The notes: generated by a model not told the origin, from the letters alone. Shown: positions 55,170-64,000, counted from the stretch's first letter. The stretch is 64,000 bases of DNA from Gordonia polyisoprenivorans NBRC 16320 = JCM 10675 (GCF_000241325.1 NZ_BAEI01000010.1:1-64000); one strand, 5' to 3'. A program made the numbers and translations.

Positions 55170-56306
55170 ATGACAGATGCGGTGATCGTCGATGCGGTCC
55201 GTACCCCGATCGGACGCCGGGGCGGGGCGTTGTCGGGTATCCATCCGGCCGACTTGTCCGCCCACGTCCTCGAGGCACTCGTGGAGCGCACCGGCGTCGA
55301 TCCCGCCGACGTCGACGACGTCATGTGGGGGTGCGTCAGCCAGCACGCCGAACAGGCGGGCAACATCGCGCGCACCGCGATCCTGGCCGCCGGTTGGCCG
55401 GAAAGTGTTCCGGGGACCACGATCACACGGGCCTGCGGATCGAGCCAGCAGTCGCTGGCGATGGCCGCCGCCGCGGTCATCAGCGGTCAGCTCGACATCG
55501 TCGTCGCCGGTGGGGTCGAGTCGATGAGCCGCGTGCCGATGGGCAGCGCGGCCCCGAACGGAGAGCATCAGCCCCCGACCGTGCTCGACCGCTACGGCGT
55601 CGACCGGTTCAGTCAGGGCGTCGGCGCCGAGATGGTGGCCCGGCGTTGGGATCTGAGTCGCACCCGACTCGACGAGTACTCGTTGCGCTCCCATGAACTC
55701 GCAGCTGCAGCCAGCGATGCCGGGGCGTTCGACGGTCAACTCGCCCCGGTGCCCGGCGTCCTCGAGGGTGACGAGGGCATCCGGCGCGGCGGATCGCTGG
55801 AGTCACTGGCCAAACTCAAGACAGTGTTCGACGAGAACGGGGTCATCCACGCGGGCAACGCCTCTCAGATCTCCGACGGTGCGGGCGCGCTGCTGGTGTG
55901 CTCGTCGGAGACCGCCGCCGCACACGGCTGGACCCCGCTGGTACGCATCCACACCACCGTGGTGGCCGGCGACGATCCGGTCGTGATGCTCACCGGGCCC
56001 ATCCCGGCCACCGCCAAAGCCCTTGCCCGGTCCGGGCTCTCGATCGACGAGATCGGGGCGTTCGAGGTGAACGAGGCGTTTGCGCCGGTCCCGCTGGCGT
56101 GGCAGATCGAGACGGGTGCGGCGGAGAAGGCGCTCAATCCGCTCGGCGGCGCCATCGCGGTCGGGCACCCGCTCGGCGGCTCCGGCGCCATCCTCGCCAC
56201 CCGGCTGGCGCATCACATGCGCGACAACACCATCCGTTACGGACTACAGACGATGTGCGAGGCGGGTGGCATGGCCAACGCCACCATCTTCGAACTCATC
56301 GGCTGA
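55170..56306 (+). CDS. thiolase (acetyl-CoA acyltransferase)
   Basis: 378 aa from ATG 55170 with a GAAAGGAA ribosome site. Active Cys in TRACGSSQQS (about C88), NEAFAPV, GHPLGGSG with the catalytic His, and the second Cys in MCEAGG. Cleaves or condenses 3-ketoacyl-CoA. First of a four-gene operon; the following SDR starts 19 nt later. Confidence 0.9.
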   Translation: MTDAVIVDAVRTPIGRRGGALSGIHPADLSAHVLEALVERTGVDPADVDDVMWGCVSQHAEQAGNIARTAILAAGWPESVPGTTITRACGSSQQSLAMAAAAVISGQLDIVVAGGVESMSRVPMGSAAPNGEHQPPTVLDRYGVDRFSQGVGAEMVARRWDLSRTRLDEYSLRSHELAAAASDAGAFDGQLAPVPGVLEGDEGIRRGGSLESLAKLKTVFDENGVIHAGNASQISDGAGALLVCSSETAAAHGWTPLVRIHTTVVAGDDPVVMLTGPIPATAKALARSGLSIDEIGAFEVNEAFAPVPLAWQIETGAAEKALNPLGGAIAVGHPLGGSGAILATRLAHHMRDNTIRYGLQTMCEAGGMANATIFELIG

Positions 56307-56325
56307 CCACCTCAGGAGCAGATGT

Positions 56326-57090
56326 ATGGAACTCAAGGACCTCTCCACCGCCATCACCGGCGGAGCCTCCGGCCTCGGCCTGGCCACCGCCCGGCGCATC
56401 GTCGATGCCGGGGGACAGGTGACCCTCATCGACCTGCCGACCTCCGACGGCGTCGAGGTGGCCGAACAGCTCGGTGCCGCAGCGAGATTCGCGCCCGCCG
56501 ACATCACCGATCGCGAGCAGTTCGCCGCCGCGCTCGACGTGGCCGACGAACGCGGCGGTCTACGCGCTCTCGTGCACTGCGCCGGTGCGGGTCGCCGGAT
56601 GCGCATCCTCGACGCGCAGGGCCGCGCCGGATCGGCCGACGACTTCGAGTTCGTCATCCGGCTCAACCTCATCGGCTCCTTCCACGCCCTCTCGCTGGGC
56701 GCCGAGCGGATGGCCCGACTGCCCGAGATCGACGGCGAGCGGGGCGTGATCGTGATGACCGCGTCGGTCGCCGCGTTCGAGGGGCAGATCGGCCAGATCA
56801 ACTACAGCGCCTCCAAGGCGGGCATCGTCGGGATGACGCTGGTGGCCGCACGAGATCTGGCGAGCAAGCACATCCGCGTCAACACCATCGCCCCCGGCAC
56901 CATGGACACCCCGTTGCTGGCGCGGTTGCGTGACGACGTCCGCGAGTCGCTGGCCGCGAGCATCCCGAACCCCTCGCGGCTCGGCAAGCCCGACGAATTC
57001 GGCCGGTTGGCGGTCTCGATCGTGGAGAATCCGTACCTCAACGGGGAGACCATCCGCCTCGACGGCGCCATTCGGATGGCCCCGCGATGA
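56326..57090 (+). CDS. short-chain dehydrogenase (3-hydroxyacyl-CoA type)
   Basis: 254 aa from ATG 56326, AGGAG ribosome site. Cofactor motif TGGASGLGLA, Asp in IDLP (NAD preference), catalytic Ser-Tyr-Lys in MTASVAAFEG and YSASKAG. Resembles type II 3-hydroxyacyl-CoA dehydrogenases (HSD10). Oxidises the 3-hydroxy intermediate before thiolysis. Its stop overlaps the synthetase start (ATGA). Confidence 0.85.
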   Translation: MELKDLSTAITGGASGLGLATARRIVDAGGQVTLIDLPTSDGVEVAEQLGAAARFAPADITDREQFAAALDVADERGGLRALVHCAGAGRRMRILDAQGRAGSADDFEFVIRLNLIGSFHALSLGAERMARLPEIDGERGVIVMTASVAAFEGQIGQINYSASKAGIVGMTLVAARDLASKHIRVNTIAPGTMDTPLLARLRDDVRESLAASIPNPSRLGKPDEFGRLAVSIVENPYLNGETIRLDGAIRMAPR

Positions 57091-58769
57091 CCGAATTACA
57101 CTATCCGGCAATTACTCTCGCCACGCTGCCAGCAGGTATGGCCCGGCTGTATGCGAACCGCGCGGCCGTCATCGACGGCGAGCGGGTGCTCACCTTCGAC
57201 GATCTCGACGTGCGCACGGCCGCGGTGGCCGCCGGGCTCGCCGCGATCGGGGTGGTGCAACGCGACGTCGTTGCGCTGCACCTGACCAACAGTGCCGACT
57301 TCGTGCTGGCCTACTACGGGGCGTTGCGCGCCGGCGCGACGGTGACATTGATCAACCCGGCGCAGCCGGTCGCCGGGTTGCGCGCCCAACTCGTCGAGAC
57401 CGACGCCGTCGCGGTCGTCACCGAGGAGCCGCAGTCGCAGACACTGGCGTCGGCGATCGAGGGACTCGATCTGCGGGCCGCGATCCTCGTCGGCGACGAC
57501 ATCGGGTCCGAGACCGACACCACCCCAGCGAGTTTGATCACCCTGGCCGAACTGACCGCCGACGCAGGCCCCGCACCACGGGTCGGGATCACCGGTGCGG
57601 ATGTGGCCCACCTCGCCTTCACCGGTGGCACCACCGGCGTCTCCAAGGGCGTGCAGGTGTTGCACCGCAACGTCATCGCCAACGTCACCCAGATGATCGC
57701 CTGGCGCGCCGGACATGCGGTGACCGAGAACGACGACGGGTCATTTCGCCTCACCCCGCGCGACGGCGCCGGACGCGGCGTCGTACCCGGGCAGGCCGCC
57801 ACCATCGTGGTGTCCCCGCTCTATCACGCGCACGCCCTGATCAACATGTCCTTCCTCCTGATGTGCGGCGCCACCCATGTGCTGGCCGGCCGATTCGATC
57901 CGGCCCGGATGCTCGATCTCATCGAAGGTCACCGCGCCACCTACATCACCGGCAGCCCGACGATGTGGCATGCGCTGGCCGCACATCCCGATGTGGCCAC
58001 ACGCGATCTCTCGTCGGTGCGGGTGGTGTCGTCGGGGGCCGCGCCGATCGATCACGTCACGCTCGAGCGGCTCGCCGCGGCTTTCCCGTCGGGTGCGGTC
58101 GTGGAGGGCTACGGGCTGACCGAGGCGACGTGCCTGGTCTCGTCGGCGCCGCTGGCGGCCACCGGCAATGGCACCGGTGAATACCGTTTCGGCAGTGTCG
58201 GATTGCCGACATTCGACACCGAGGTGTCGATCCGTTCGCTCGACGATCGCACCACCGAACTCGACGCCGGCGAACGCGGTGGGCTGTGGGTCCGCGGCCC
58301 CCAGGTGACCGCCGGGTACCTGCACCACCCCGAGATCACCGCAGAACAGTACGTCGACGGATGGCTCGACACCGGCGACATCGCCTACGTCGACGACGAC
58401 GGCTACCTCTACATCTGCGACCGTGCCAAGGACATGCTGATCTACAAGGGCTACAACGTGTATCCGCGTGAGCTCGAGGAGATTCTGGTGACCCACCCCG
58501 ACATCGCCGGTGCCGCGGTGGTCGCCCGGGAGGCCGGGCCGGTCGGGCAGGAGCCGGTGGCCTTCGTCGTCGCCCGGCCGGGCCACCGGGTCGACGCCGA
58601 CGCGGTGCAGGGCTTCGTCGCCGAACAGGTGTTGCCCTACAAGAAGATCCGCGAGGTGATCGTCGTCGACGAGCTGCCCACCTCCGCCGCGGGCAAGATC
58701 CAGAAAGTTGCGTTGCGAGCCCAACTCGCCGCGGCCGAGCACAACGGAAAGGACCGACTTCATGCGTGA
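57087..58769 (+). CDS. acyl-CoA synthetase (AMP-forming)
   Basis: 560 aa. ATP loop TGGTTGVSKGVQ, GYGLTEAT, hinge region YLYICDRAKDMLIYKGYNV, and the C-terminal catalytic Lys in SAAGKIQK. Activates a carboxylic acid (fatty or aryl/cyclic) to CoA thioester, so it opens the pathway served by the neighbouring thiolases and dehydrogenases. Coupled to the SDR by an ATGA overlap and to the next thiolase by 8 nt. Confidence 0.85.
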   Translation: MTELHYPAITLATLPAGMARLYANRAAVIDGERVLTFDDLDVRTAAVAAGLAAIGVVQRDVVALHLTNSADFVLAYYGALRAGATVTLINPAQPVAGLRAQLVETDAVAVVTEEPQSQTLASAIEGLDLRAAILVGDDIGSETDTTPASLITLAELTADAGPAPRVGITGADVAHLAFTGGTTGVSKGVQVLHRNVIANVTQMIAWRAGHAVTENDDGSFRLTPRDGAGRGVVPGQAATIVVSPLYHAHALINMSFLLMCGATHVLAGRFDPARMLDLIEGHRATYITGSPTMWHALAAHPDVATRDLSSVRVVSSGAAPIDHVTLERLAAAFPSGAVVEGYGLTEATCLVSSAPLAATGNGTGEYRFGSVGLPTFDTEVSIRSLDDRTTELDAGERGGLWVRGPQVTAGYLHHPEITAEQYVDGWLDTGDIAYVDDDGYLYICDRAKDMLIYKGYNVYPRELEEILVTHPDIAGAAVVAREAGPVGQEPVAFVVARPGHRVDADAVQGFVAEQVLPYKKIREVIVVDELPTSAAGKIQKVALRAQLAAAEHNGKDRLHA

Positions 58770-59991
58770 TGTCGTCATCTGCGAGCCCGTGCGCACCCCG
58801 ATCGGGCGCTACGGGGGCATGTTCCGGTCGCTGACCGCCGTCGACCTCGGGGTGGCCGCCCTGCGCGGACTCCTCGAGCGGACCGGCATCCCCGACGACG
58901 CCGTCGACGACGTGATCCTCGGTCACTGCAACGGAAACAGTGAGGCGCCGGCGATCGGCCGTGTCGTCGCACTCGACGCCGGACTGCCGACCACTGTGCC
59001 CGGCATGCACATCGACCGACGCTGCGGGTCGGGGTTGCAGGCGGTCATCCAGGCCGCCTACCAGGTGGGGTGCGGCGACAACGATCTCGTCGTCGCAGGC
59101 GGTACGGAGTCGATGAGCAACGCGTCGTTCTATTCGGTGGACATGCGTTGGGGTGGTGCGCGCACCGGAATCGCCATGCATGACAGCCTGGTTCGGGCTC
59201 GCTCGACCGCCGGCGGCAAGAACTGGCCGGTACCCGGTGGCATGATCGAAACCGCCGAGAACCTCCGCAAGGAGTACGGGATCTCCCGCGAGGAGCAGGA
59301 CGATCTCGCCGTCGAATCACACATGCGCGCGGTTCGTGCACAGAAGGACGGCATCCTCGGCGAGGAGATCATCCCGGTCACCGTGCGAGATCGTAAGTCC
59401 GAGAAGCTGATCGACACCGACGAACATCCGCGCGCCGACGTCTCGCGAGAGTCGCTCGCCGGACTGCGACCCATCATGGGCGCCACCGACCCCGACGCCA
59501 CGGTGACCGCGGGCAACGCCAGCGGACAGAACGACGCGGCCTCGATGTGCCTGGTGACCACCGCCGAGGTCGCCGCACAGCACGGTCTGACGCCGTTGGT
59601 GCGCTTGGTGTCCTGGGGTCTGGCCGGTGTGCCGCCGGCGACCATGGGCATCGGCCCGGTGCCGGCCACCGCCAAGGCGCTCGACAAGGCGGGATTGACG
59701 CTCGCCGACATCGACGTCATCGAACTCAACGAGGCCTTCGCCGCGCAGGCGCTCGCCGTCACCCGGGAGTGGGGATTCGGCCGATTCGCCACCGACAGTC
59801 CCGATTTCGCGCGCACCAACGTCCACGGATCGGGAATCTCGCTGGGGCACCCGGTCGGCGCGACCGGCGGGCGGATGCTGGCATCGCTGGCGCGGGAACT
59901 GCACCGGCGCGAGGCACGCTATGGCCTGGAGACGATGTGCATCGGCGGCGGGCAGGGGCTGGCCGCAGTATTCGAACGGGTCAGCGGATAA
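58762..59991 (+). CDS. thiolase (acetyl-CoA acyltransferase), second copy
   Basis: 409 aa from ATG 58762 with GGAAAGGA. Active Cys in DRRCGSGLQAV, NEAFAAQ, SLGHPVGATG and CIGGGQG; all four catalytic motifs are canonical, unlike the shortened first thiolase. Last gene of the operon, ended by a perfect hairpin. Having two thiolases suggests two rounds or two chain types. Confidence 0.9.
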   Translation: MRDVVICEPVRTPIGRYGGMFRSLTAVDLGVAALRGLLERTGIPDDAVDDVILGHCNGNSEAPAIGRVVALDAGLPTTVPGMHIDRRCGSGLQAVIQAAYQVGCGDNDLVVAGGTESMSNASFYSVDMRWGGARTGIAMHDSLVRARSTAGGKNWPVPGGMIETAENLRKEYGISREEQDDLAVESHMRAVRAQKDGILGEEIIPVTVRDRKSEKLIDTDEHPRADVSRESLAGLRPIMGATDPDATVTAGNASGQNDAASMCLVTTAEVAAQHGLTPLVRLVSWGLAGVPPATMGIGPVPATAKALDKAGLTLADIDVIELNEAFAAQALAVTREWGFGRFATDSPDFARTNVHGSGISLGHPVGATGGRMLASLARELHRREARYGLETMCIGGGQGLAAVFERVSG

Positions 59992-60005
59992 CCGATTCTC
60001 GTGAC

Positions 60006-60038
60006 AAGCCGCCTTGACATCTGATGTCAAGGCGGCTT
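60006..60038. terminator. perfect hairpin that also holds the XRE promoter
   Basis: AAGCCGCCTTGACAT and ATGTCAAGGCGGCTT pair perfectly (15 bp) around a CTG loop, followed by TTTA. TTGACA (60014-60019) inside the left arm and TTTACT (60037-60042) are 17 bp apart, an ideal promoter spacing, and would start transcription at about 60049. Confidence 0.75.
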
Positions 60039-60048
60039 TACTCGTGGC

Positions 60049-60267
60049 ATGCCCGACCTGGCCGCTGTCTCATCGCCGATCCGGGCCGCGCGGACCCGGG
60101 CGGCCCTACGGCAGGCCGACCTGGCGAAGGCGGTCGGGGTGAGCAGGCAGACGATCGTGTCGCTCGAGCGTGGCGACTACGCACCGTCGGTCTATCTGGC
60201 CATCCGGGTCGCGCGGGCGCTCGGTGCCGGCGTCGAAGAACTGTTCCCGTTGCCCCCGGAGAACTGA
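60049..60267 (+). CDS. XRE-family DNA-binding protein
   Basis: 72 aa, almost wholly a helix-turn-helix of Cro/CI type: RQADLAKAVGVSRQTIVSLERGDYAPS, then helices IRVARALGAGVEELF. Its ATG is 10 nt past a hairpin that carries a -35 and a -10, so it is predicted to be leaderless. The palindrome TTGACATCTGATGTCAA in that hairpin is a natural site for autoregulation. It is 17 nt ahead of a membrane-protein gene, a common XRE plus membrane-protein pairing. Confidence 0.85.
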   Translation: MPDLAAVSSPIRAARTRAALRQADLAKAVGVSRQTIVSLERGDYAPSVYLAIRVARALGAGVEELFPLPPEN

Positions 60268-60284
60268 GACCCAGGAGAGCTGAG

Positions 60285-60782
60285 ATGAGTTCCGGACGAA
60301 CCACATTCCCCGATCTGTTGCTCGGCCCCGACGATGCATCGTGGGGCGATGAACGCGAGCGCGCGGTACTGCTGGAGGGCTACGCCTACATCTACACCCT
60401 CTCGACGCTGCTGCTGTGGGCGATCGGCGCCGTCGCGGCGTGGTTCGTGCCCGCCTGGGTGACCGTCCTGTGGTGGGTTGCGTTGATCGCGCCCGCGATG
60501 GAATGGCGGCGATTCTGCACGGCTCGCCGCGTCGATCCCCAGACGCTGGTCTACGCCCGCGGATCCCGGCGCCGCATCATCGTCACCAGCCTGTACACCG
60601 GTGCCTGCTCGCTGTCGATGGCACTCGCGGTGATCCTCGGGCTCGGACCGGACGGTGAGGCGACGACGATCGTGGGGGCAGTCGTCGGCGGTATCGTCGG
60701 TGGCGGTGCGGCATTCCTGCTGGCCCGGCGACATGCGATCAAGTCCGAGAAGGCGCAAGCCGCAGGTGATCTCGACGACTGA
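60285..60782 (+). CDS. membrane protein paired with the XRE regulator
   Basis: 165 aa from ATG 60285, CAGGAG ribosome site. Four helices: about residues 34-55, 58-75, 103-125 and 132-150 (IVGAVVGGIVGGGAAFLLA). No family recognised. Immediate neighbour of the XRE gene; such pairs often sense membrane or redox state, but no sensor motif is visible here. Confidence 0.65.
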   Translation: MSSGRTTFPDLLLGPDDASWGDERERAVLLEGYAYIYTLSTLLLWAIGAVAAWFVPAWVTVLWWVALIAPAMEWRRFCTARRVDPQTLVYARGSRRRIIVTSLYTGACSLSMALAVILGLGPDGEATTIVGAVVGGIVGGGAAFLLARRHAIKSEKAQAAGDLDD

Positions 60783-60803
60783 GTCGTGCGCACCTCGCGC
60801 ACC

Positions 60804-61694
60804 TCACTCCTGGACCGCTCGCTGCGCGGCCATCGACCGCGCGACGTCGGCGAACGCCTGACCGGCGACCGAGAGGCCGCCCGGATCGAAGATCATCGCG
60901 AAAGTCCGTGCGAACCGCGGTGACACAGGCCGCACCACCGCACGATCGGCCACCGATTCGGCGACGCGACGTTCGAGCAGGGTGGCCCCGATCCCGGCCA
61001 GCACCATGGGAAGTCGCTGCTCCCGATGGTCGGAGAGCACGGCGATCGGCAGTCGGACACCGGATTCGCGGATCGCGCTCTCGATCTCCTCGGCGACCGA
61101 GCCGCCCCGCGGAACGAAGACCATGGGAATGCGGGGGAGATCGGCGATCGGGATCGGCCCGTCGGGCACCTCGGTCCCGGGTGGGCACACCAGCCAGAAT
61201 TCCTGCTCACCGAGCACGATCATGTCGAGATCGTCACCGACCGTGGGCAAATGGGTGATGACGAACTCGCAGCGTCCCTCCTCGATCATCGCCGATGCCT
61301 GTGTCTCGACCCGCAGGTCGCCGAGGCGCACGGTGACCCCCGGATGGCGGGCCCGGAAGCCGGCCACCAGGTCGATCACCGCGCCACCGTCGATGAACGG
61401 GGAGGCGAGGACGTCGACGCGGCCGGTCGGTTCATCACCGGCCGCGGAGAGGGCGTCGTCGACGGCAGCCACATCACGCATGATCTGCCGGGTCGACCCG
61501 ACGAGCGCCCGTCCCGCCGAACTCGGCACCATGCCGCGTCCGATCCGGTGGAACAACTGCACCCCGACTTCTCGTTCCAACGCCCGAAGCGCCTGGGACA
61601 CAGTCGGTTGGGTGACCCCCAATGACGCCGAGGCGCCGCCGATGCCGCCGTGTTCGACGACGGCGAGGAAGTACTCGAGCTGGCGCAGTTCCAT
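60804..61694 (-). CDS. LysR-family regulator
   Basis: 296 aa from ATG 61694. N-terminal helix-turn-helix MELRQLEYFLAVVEHGG with the recognition helix VTQPTVSQALRALERE; the rest is the two-lobed effector domain (residues 90-296). Effector unknown. Starts 5 nt from the stop of the next LysR gene, so both form a small operon. Confidence 0.85.
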   Translation of the reverse strand: MELRQLEYFLAVVEHGGIGGASASLGVTQPTVSQALRALEREVGVQLFHRIGRGMVPSSAGRALVGSTRQIMRDVAAVDDALSAAGDEPTGRVDVLASPFIDGGAVIDLVAGFRARHPGVTVRLGDLRVETQASAMIEEGRCEFVITHLPTVGDDLDMIVLGEQEFWLVCPPGTEVPDGPIPIADLPRIPMVFVPRGGSVAEEIESAIRESGVRLPIAVLSDHREQRLPMVLAGIGATLLERRVAESVADRAVVRPVSPRFARTFAMIFDPGGLSVAGQAFADVARSMAAQRAVQE

Positions 61695-61699
61695 CGAAC

Positions 61700-62650
61700 T
61701 CACCACGCTCCGTCGTGGGGAATGGTGGCATCGTCGGGCACGACGTCGGCCGGTGGCGCGGGCGTACCGCTGATCCGCCGCGCCACCGCGACGAAGGCGA
61801 CCGCGGCCGGCGACGGTTGCCCCGACCGCATCACCAGTCCGTAATTGCGCAGCAGTGGGGGCGCCACACCGACGACCTCGGCGCCGCTGAACTGCTCGGC
61901 GGCGACCGGACGCGGGACCACGCTCACGCCGACGCCGCGATCGACGAGATCCCAGATGGCCGACGAATGGGCGCAATCGACCACCACGTTGCGGGCGTCG
62001 TCGGCGATGACGTCGGCAAGCAGGGCCGCGGTCGCCTGATCGGACAGGTTGACCAGCAGCGGTAGATCGCGCACCGCCGCGCGGGGCACCGTGCCCGACT
62101 CGGTGACCACACCGTCGCCGAGGAGTCCCGGTGGCGCGGCCAGCACGAGTTCCTGTGCGCCGAGGGGGATCGATACGAGAGACGCGTGGTCGGCATCGGA
62201 ATCGATCATCCCGATCTCGGCGTCACCGCGCCGCAACGCGGCGAGCACCCCGGACGGGCCGTCGGCGGCGTGGACGCGCACGACCACGGCGTCGTGTCGC
62301 TCCCGGAACGCCCGCACCATCGTGACGAGCGGGTCGATGGCGAAGGCGGCATCGGTGACGATGTCGACGCGTCCCGAGCGCAGTTCGCGGACGGCGGCCA
62401 CCTTCAGTTTCGCGCGCTCGACGTCGGCGAGGATACGGCGTGCGGCGACCTCGACGCGCCGACCTGCGTCGGTGAGTTCGAGCCGTCGACCACTGCGATC
62501 GAACAGGGTGACACCGAGACGGCGTTCGAGCGTGCGGATGGCCTGGGAGAGCGAGGGCTGGGAGATGTAGAGGGCATGCGCCGCCTTGGTGATCCCGCCG
62601 TGGTCGATGACCGCGACGAAGTAGGTGGCGAGATGCAGGTCCACTGCCAC
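61700..62650 (-). CDS. LysR-family regulator
   Basis: 316 aa from GTG 62650 (GTG 62644 also possible). Helix-turn-helix LATYFVAVIDHGGITKAAHA and SQPSLSQAIRTLER, then an effector-binding domain. First of two tandem LysR genes; the pair may be heteromeric or recently duplicated. The 16-bp gap to the GH1 stop makes cotranscription with GH1 possible. Confidence 0.85.
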   Translation of the reverse strand: MAVDLHLATYFVAVIDHGGITKAAHALYISQPSLSQAIRTLERRLGVTLFDRSGRRLELTDAGRRVEVAARRILADVERAKLKVAAVRELRSGRVDIVTDAAFAIDPLVTMVRAFRERHDAVVVRVHAADGPSGVLAALRRGDAEIGMIDSDADHASLVSIPLGAQELVLAAPPGLLGDGVVTESGTVPRAAVRDLPLLVNLSDQATAALLADVIADDARNVVVDCAHSSAIWDLVDRGVGVSVVPRPVAAEQFSGAEVVGVAPPLLRNYGLVMRSGQPSPAAVAFVAVARRISGTPAPPADVVPDDATIPHDGAW

Positions 62651-62666
62651 AGCCTAGCCGCGGCGT

Positions 62667-64000
62667 TCAGAGCTGTGCCCGCGGCCCGTCGACGCGGGAG
62701 GGCATGGTCCACGATTGGGGGATGCGGGCGAACGAGCCGACCGCCGGGGCCATCACCGGTCGGTAGTTGGCCGCGGGCCCCGCACCCGCGGTCAGCTCAC
62801 GGTAGGCGTCCACTCCGCTCGTCGGATGACGCGTGAGGCCCGGATCGCGCAGTACGTCGACCCGGTACAGACCGAATCTCGGTGTGTAGCTGCCCCATTC
62901 GTAATTGTCGGTGATCGACCAGTGGTTGTAGCCGACGATCGGCAATCCGTCGCCGCGCGCTCGTTGGAGCCAGAAGAGACTGTCGCGCAGGAAATCCGCC
63001 CGGGTGTACCCGTCGGCGCGGGGTGTTCCGTCGGACAGCGGCATGCCGTTCTCGACGATGTAGAGCGGTGTGCCGGGGAAGGCCTGCGCGTAGTGATGGC
63101 ACGCCTGGTAGATGTCGTCGGGCTGCGGGCGGACCGCCGCGAAATCGCCACCCGCCGCAGCGATCGTGGTGAGATTGTTCAGCGCTGCACCGTAGTAGTA
63201 ATCGATGCCGACGAAGTCGAGGGTGTCGAGGACCCGATTCATGAACAACGCATCGGTGACCGGCGTGACCGCGGGCAGGAAGGCCTCGTTGACCGCAACG
63301 CGCGCTTGCGGATTCGCATCATGTGCGGCCGCGTGGGCGATCCGGTGGGCCTGTGCGACGCGGTCGAGAAACCGCGGCATGTCGGCGTCGGTGAGGGCGC
63401 CGATCTCCTTCTCATGGCCGTAGAAGACCAAGGGCTCGTTGATGCTGATCCACATCGAACACTGCTCGGCGTAGCGAGCGGTGATCATGCGCGCATACCG
63501 CTCGAAGTCGCCGAGTGTTCGGGGGCCGAGGAAGCCGCCCTGATCGGCCACCCACCCCGGATACACGTAGTGCACCAGGGTGATCATCGGGCTCATGCCC
63601 AGCGACCGTATCCCGGCGACGAGGTCGTCGTAGTAGGCCAGTGCCGCCGCGCTGAACCGGCCGCGTTGCGGTTCGACCCGCGCCCACTCGATGCCGAAGC
63701 GAAAGGTGTTGAGTCCCATGCCCGCGGCGAGGTGCAGATCGGACCGGTAGCGGTGCCGGAAGTCGACGGAGTTGCGTACCGGGTCGACCCGTCCGGTCCG
63801 CGCCGCACGGTCGGTGTAGCGCCGCCAATTCGAGTCCGGGCTGAAGCCCTCGGCCTGGAAACCCGAGGTGGCCGCCCCGAAATGGAAGCCGTCGGTCCAG
63901 CCGGGCACGCGTGGGGCGTGCACGAATGGTGCGGTACCCGGCGCGGCGGAGGCCGACGCAGCACGCAGGCCCGACGCACCCAGCCCGACTCCCGCTGCGA
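62667..64000 (-). CDS. secreted GH1-family glycosidase (5' end outside window)
   Basis: At least 444 codons; the frame is open to the right edge and reads ASGLRAASASAAPGTAPF before the domain, the C-terminal end of a signal peptide. So the start is beyond 64000. GH1 barrel with acid/base Glu in ISINEPLVFYG and nucleophile Glu in YIVENGMPLSDG; the aglycone region has NHWSITDNYEWGSYTPRFG. Family members hydrolyse beta-glucosides or beta-galactosides. Substrate unknown; export suggests scavenging of plant or envelope glycosides. Confidence 0.85.
   Translation of the reverse strand, partial: AAGVGLGASGLRAASASAAPGTAPFVHAPRVPGWTDGFHFGAATSGFQAEGFSPDSNWRRYTDRAARTGRVDPVRNSVDFRHRYRSDLHLAAGMGLNTFRFGIEWARVEPQRGRFSAAALAYYDDLVAGIRSLGMSPMITLVHYVYPGWVADQGGFLGPRTLGDFERYARMITARYAEQCSMWISINEPLVFYGHEKEIGALTDADMPRFLDRVAQAHRIAHAAAHDANPQARVAVNEAFLPAVTPVTDALFMNRVLDTLDFVGIDYYYGAALNNLTTIAAAGGDFAAVRPQPDDIYQACHHYAQAFPGTPLYIVENGMPLSDGTPRADGYTRADFLRDSLFWLQRARGDGLPIVGYNHWSITDNYEWGSYTPRFGLYRVDVLRDPGLTRHPTSGVDAYRELTAGAGPAANYRPVMAPAVGSFARIPQSWTMPSRVDGPRAQL

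Noticed and set aside
53489-55480. 663-codon minus-strand frame
   Set aside because: Runs antisense through the MFS gene and part of the thiolase with composition typical of a shadow; no family.

Overview
The window is chromosomal DNA of a high-GC actinobacterium of the Mycobacteriales, most like Gordonia. The markers are a mycothiol acetyltransferase (MshD), the mannan-elongation lipoprotein-like LmeA, an acyl-ACP desaturase (DesA), a WS/DGAT acyltransferase, the orphan regulator GlnR, and two DUF222-HNH (13E12-type) genes. Gene order from the sterol-carrier gene at 8386 to desA at 44795 follows the Mycobacterium tuberculosis block Rv0807-Rv0824c: SCP, purF, purM, DUF3073, ygfZ, aminotransferase IV, nitrobindin-like, DUF1416, cysA2, lmeA, glnR, mshD, pstB, phoU, LCP protein, dus, desA. 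The genus assignment is inference from gene content.

Layout. 1-8217: a GDPD, a DapB-like oxidoreductase behind a KstR-type box, an iron-box-controlled PepSY membrane protein, a DUF222-HNH gene behind an SOS-like box, a GCS2-family ligase and a secreted SGNH hydrolase. 8386-15159: purine and one-carbon genes, with a MOSC gene added to ygfZ. 15340-21492: cydABDC (cytochrome bd and its ABC exporter) behind a BlaI-like dyad. 21574-23531: an attenuator-like leader, an unknown protein and a membrane protein. 23575-27015: nitrobindin-like gene, DUF1416, cysA2 with a polycysteine leader peptide, and lmeA. 27199-29972: glnR, mshD and a membrane-anchored EEP phosphatase or nuclease, all overlapping.

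29980-34551 is an accessory island: flavin monooxygenase, arylamine N-acetyltransferase, 4-hydroxybenzoate 3-hydroxylase and a condensation-like acyltransferase, with IdeR/DtxR-type iron boxes at both of its promoter regions. 34917-40014: pstSCAB and phoU, each unit behind an 11-bp-repeat PHO box. 40132-44795: LCP cell-wall ligase, tRNA-dihydrouridine synthase (apparently starting at CTG) and desA. 45082-50677: SnoaL-like protein, WS/DGAT, nadE and a second DUF222-HNH gene. 51072-59991: a fatty-acid-like catabolic region with two acyl-CoA dehydrogenases facing an MFS transporter that carries an in-frame stop, then thiolase, SDR, acyl-CoA synthetase, thiolase. 60006-62650: an XRE regulator whose promoter lies in a terminator hairpin, its membrane partner and two LysR regulators. 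A secreted GH1 glycosidase runs off the right edge.

Most small-scale signals are regulatory (iron, phosphate, cysteine, sterol and SOS-type sites), and short 14-18 bp tandem repeats are common at gene starts and stops. I saw no tRNA, rRNA, IS element, prophage or CRISPR array.
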